Part shown: one piece after another, positions 61,133-64,000 of the stretch
Layout of the letters: each line of letters begins with the position of its first letter
Position numbering within the stretch: position 1 is the stretch's first letter
Source: an uncultured Bacteroidota bacterium
Lineage (GTDB): Bacteria > Bacteroidota > Bacteroidia > Flavobacteriales > Flavobacteriaceae
NCBI GenBank assembly: GCA_902512755.1
Contig: CABXKB010000002.1
Span: 50,737-114,736 of the forward strand
Direction of reading: 5' to 3'
Length of the DNA: 64,000 nt
Notes under the pieces: model-generated
Seen by the model: only the letters and a program-made list of their open reading frames with translations
The model's database searches: none
What the model was told of the DNA's origin: nothing
Program-made: the position numbers and the translations under genes

Positions 61133-62618
61133 CTTTATTGTAATTAAGGACTTGTTTTATACGTCGTTCCCAATTATCAATAATTTTTTGATTTTCTTGA
61201 TTTTTTTCAGGATTAAATTCTCTATCTACTTTCCAAATGTTTCTTATACTATCTATAGATGACCAATATCCACTTGCAAGTCCTGCAAAATAAGCAGCAC
61301 CTAAAGCTGTTGTTTCTGTTATTTCTGGTCTTATAACTTTCGCATAAAGCAAATTTGATTGAATTTGCATTAGAAGGTTATTTGTACTCCCACCTCCATC
61401 AACTTTTAGTGACTTGAAAGTAATATCTGCATCCTTTTGCATCGCAGTGACTATCTCTTTAGTTCGCATTGCAATAGCCTCAAGGGTTGCTCTTGCAATA
61501 TGACCTTTTTGTGTTCCCCTTGTTATACCAATAATAGAAGCCGTTGCAAGAGGATCCCAATAAGGAGCACCTAAACCAGCCATTGCAGGAATAAAAGTAA
61601 CACCACCATTGTTTTCGACTGTTTCCGCTAAAGATTCTATTTCAGATGCAGAAGAGATGATCTGTAACTGATCACGTAGCCACTGAACTGCAGCACCAGC
61701 AATAAAAACACTGCCCTCTAAAGCATAATTTACTTTTCCATTAATTTGATAACCAATAGTGGTTAACATTTTATTTTTAGATTGAACGGGTTTAGTCCCA
61801 GTATTCATGATACAAAAACATCCTGTTCCATAGGTATTTTTTACATCTCCAGTTTCAATACACATTTGACCAAATAAAGCTGATTGTTGATCTCCTGCAA
61901 TACCACAGATGGGAATTGAAAAGTTAAAATATGATTGAGATGTATTTCCTACTTTTTCTGAACATGATACAACTTTAGGTAATATTGCTTTTGGAATATC
62001 TAAAGCTTCTAACAGCTCTTGGTCCCATTCTAATGTGTGTATGTTAAAGAGTAAAGTCCGACTTGCATTTGTAACATCAGTAACATGGACTTCACCTTCT
62101 GTAAGTTTCCATATTAACCAACTGTCTACAGTTCCAAATGCAAGCTCTCCATTATCAGCTTGTTTTCTTAGTTCAGGATCATTGTCAAGAATCCATTTGA
62201 TTTTAGTTCCTGAGAAATAGGCATCAAGTAAAAGACCAGTTTTTTGGTAAAATAAATTGGCTTTTCCTTCTTTTTCTAAAACTTTACACATATTAGCTGT
62301 TCTTCGGTCTTGCCAAACAATTGCTTTATGTACCGGAACTCCTGTTTTTCTATTCCAAAGTATGGTAGTTTCTCTTTGGTTTGTAATACCCATTGAATCA
62401 ATCTGAGAGGCACTTACACTATTTTTTTCTAATACTTCTTTAATTGCTAATAATTGTGTCTTCCAAATTTCAATTGCGTCATGCTCTACCCAACTCTCGT
62501 TTGGGAAATATTGAGTAAACTCGTGTTGTGAAACACCGATCGACCGGCCTTGTCTGTCAAAAATTATTGCTCTTGAACTAGTTGTTCCAGCATCAATTGC
62601 CAGGATATATTTTTCCAT
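61125..62618 (-). CDS. glpK: Glycerol kinase
   Basis: AIDAGTTSSRAIIFD, ITNQRETTILWNRKTG, GIAGDQQSALFGQ, GLGAPYWDP. Confidence 0.97.
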   Translation of the reverse strand: MEKYILAIDAGTTSSRAIIFDRQGRSIGVSQHEFTQYFPNESWVEHDAIEIWKTQLLAIKEVLEKNSVSASQIDSMGITNQRETTILWNRKTGVPVHKAIVWQDRRTANMCKVLEKEGKANLFYQKTGLLLDAYFSGTKIKWILDNDPELRKQADNGELAFGTVDSWLIWKLTEGEVHVTDVTNASRTLLFNIHTLEWDQELLEALDIPKAILPKVVSCSEKVGNTSQSYFNFSIPICGIAGDQQSALFGQMCIETGDVKNTYGTGCFCIMNTGTKPVQSKNKMLTTIGYQINGKVNYALEGSVFIAGAAVQWLRDQLQIISSASEIESLAETVENNGGVTFIPAMAGLGAPYWDPLATASIIGITRGTQKGHIARATLEAIAMRTKEIVTAMQKDADITFKSLKVDGGGSTNNLLMQIQSNLLYAKVIRPEITETTALGAAYFAGLASGYWSSIDSIRNIWKVDREFNPEKNQENQKIIDNWERRIKQVLNYNKDE

Positions 62619-62637
62619 AAGATATTTTATTTAATTC

Positions 62638-63334
62638 TTATTTAATGCTAATTAAGTTTCCATTCTCATCCCATTCGGCAACATCATTTCTAGTCATTGG
62701 ATTTACGAAATCATATTTCCAATCCTTTTCATATGAAAAACCGTGTGCCTGCATGACATCATCTGGAACACCATCCCATACATTTGGTTGATTTCCTTTA
62801 TACCCCAGGTCACTAATACCAACTTCTGAAGAGAAGTACCCTGTAATTACCAAATTCCTAATATTTGAAAAAAAGATTTCCTCTTTACTTTTTTCATTTT
62901 TGGCAAAAGCAACTTTATCTAAAATTGATTTTTGATCCTTAATCTCACAATCAATAAAGTTCCTTCCAAAATTTTCTATTGAAGTTTCATCAAGCCAAAT
63001 AAGCCCTTCTCTCAATGTTTTTTTGATAGGATGGAGTATCTTTTACAATAAACTCAATAAACTCTGGGACTTCTGCCTTATCAATATCTCCTTCTTTGGT
63101 TGGAGGGACAATAAGATGAGCTAATACTCGAATTGTGTTAAGCTCTTTCTTTGAAAAGAAAACTTGATTTAATAGTTCGAGATCTCTTTGTAATTCTTCA
63201 GGAGTTCTTCCGTATTTATATTTCCAAACATTTTTATAAATAACTTCTTTTTCTCCTTGGATACAACCTTCTAAAACAAGACCACTTGCTAAGGCACTAA
63301 TGGCTATAGTTTTTATACTATCTCTTCTGTTCAT
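62638..63334 (-). pseudogene. Gluconate 2-dehydrogenase subunit 3 family protein, apparently frameshifted into two ORFs
   Basis: ORF 62990..63334 (MNRRDSIKTIAISALASGLVLEGC... VKDTPSYQK) and ORF 62638..63015 (REGLIWLDETS...) read as one family member if one base is removed from the A7/T7 run at 63018-63024. Confidence 0.8.
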
Positions 63335-63336
63335 AC

Positions 63337-64000
63337 CTAAATATTTTGCTTTTTTAATTGATCAACTATATATTCTGAAGTTCTCCACGAAAGTGCCATA
63401 ATTGTCCATGTTGGGTTCTTATCTGCTTGAGATACAAATGGACCACCATCTACAATAAAAACATTTTTAGAATCATGTAGTTGTTCATATTCGTTTACAA
63501 CACTTGTATTAGGATCATTTCCCATCCTTGTGGTTCCAACTTCGTGTATTACTTCACCAGGTGTTAATAAACCATGTTCTGGTCCTTTATTTTCCCAAAG
63601 CATATGACCTCCAATATTATGAACTATTTTTTTGACCGTTTCATTCATATGTTTAGCCTGTTTACGTTCATAGTCAGACCACTTATAATTAAATCTCAAT
63701 ACAGGTATTCCATATTTATCTTTCTTTTCAGGATCTATTTCACAATAGTTGTTTTTATTAGGAACCGCTTCTCCTCTGGTGGAGAAGCCGATTGTTGATC
63801 CGTAATACTTTTTAACTTCTTCACGTACCCGATCTCCATAACCACCTATTTCAATACCGAAATATTTATTTAAACTGTTATAATTAAAACCAAAACCATA
63901 AGCAGGAGCTCCAAGTCCACCCCAAACCTCAATATGATAGCCTCTTGGAAAGTCTAGGTTTTTGTTATCAAGCCACCAAGGAGTATATAGGTGCATATTA
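63337..64000 (-). CDS. GMC-family oxidoreductase, C-terminal part (5' end beyond window)
   Basis: GEVIHEVGTTRMGNDPNTSVVNEYEQLHDSKNVFIVDGGPFVSQADKNPTWTIMALSWRTSEYI; ORF is open to the window end. Confidence 0.9.
   Translation of the reverse strand, partial: NMHLYTPWWLDNKNLDFPRGYHIEVWGGLGAPAYGFGFNYNSLNKYFGIEIGGYGDRVREEVKKYYGSTIGFSTRGEAVPNKNNYCEIDPEKKDKYGIPVLRFNYKWSDYERKQAKHMNETVKKIVHNIGGHMLWENKGPEHGLLTPGEVIHEVGTTRMGNDPNTSVVNEYEQLHDSKNVFIVDGGPFVSQADKNPTWTIMALSWRTSEYIVDQLKKQNI

Noticed and set aside
1-64000. Search for mobile elements, CRISPR arrays, phage, toxin-antitoxin or defence islands
   Set aside because: No transposase, integrase, direct-repeat array or defence-type protein seen; content is core metabolism and envelope biogenesis.

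Overview
This is an AT-rich chromosomal window with Bacteroidota/Flavobacteriia character, judged from gene families, gene order and TAnnTTTG-type -7 promoter boxes. It is densely packed with housekeeping genes. Main blocks are: the tail of dihydrolipoyl dehydrogenase; a minus-strand arginine operon (GNAT-argG-argC-proC-argD-argF'-argB-argE-argH); tilS and a DsbD-like protein; an ilvD-ilvB-ilvN-ilvC-ilvA operon followed by gapN; an envelope block (DUF5916 protein, glycosyltransferase, sterol-desaturase-like protein); secA; lnt, pssA, lptB and tatC; recQ; a cyclophilin-FKBP fusion; nusB, DUF1573, yajC and pyrD; RNA methyltransferases; rocD and a cysteine desulfurase; a coiled-coil gene with zapA, followed by a very likely 6S RNA; and a glycerol cluster (glpF-glpD-glpK) beside a gluconate-2-dehydrogenase-like pair. 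I saw no convincing mobile element, CRISPR array, tRNA or rRNA, and no clearly new multigene system. The best items for a second look are: the unannotated 6S-like RNA at about 58635-58804; a one-base homopolymer frameshift splitting the gluconate dehydrogenase subunit 3 gene at about 63018-63024; a GC-rich structured leader or repeat upstream of the arginine operon (about 8996-9105); a Ser at the acyl-specificity position of ArgF', pointing to succinylated intermediates; a Cys-rich GNAT at the head of that operon; and a Cys-rich insertion in ornithine aminotransferase.
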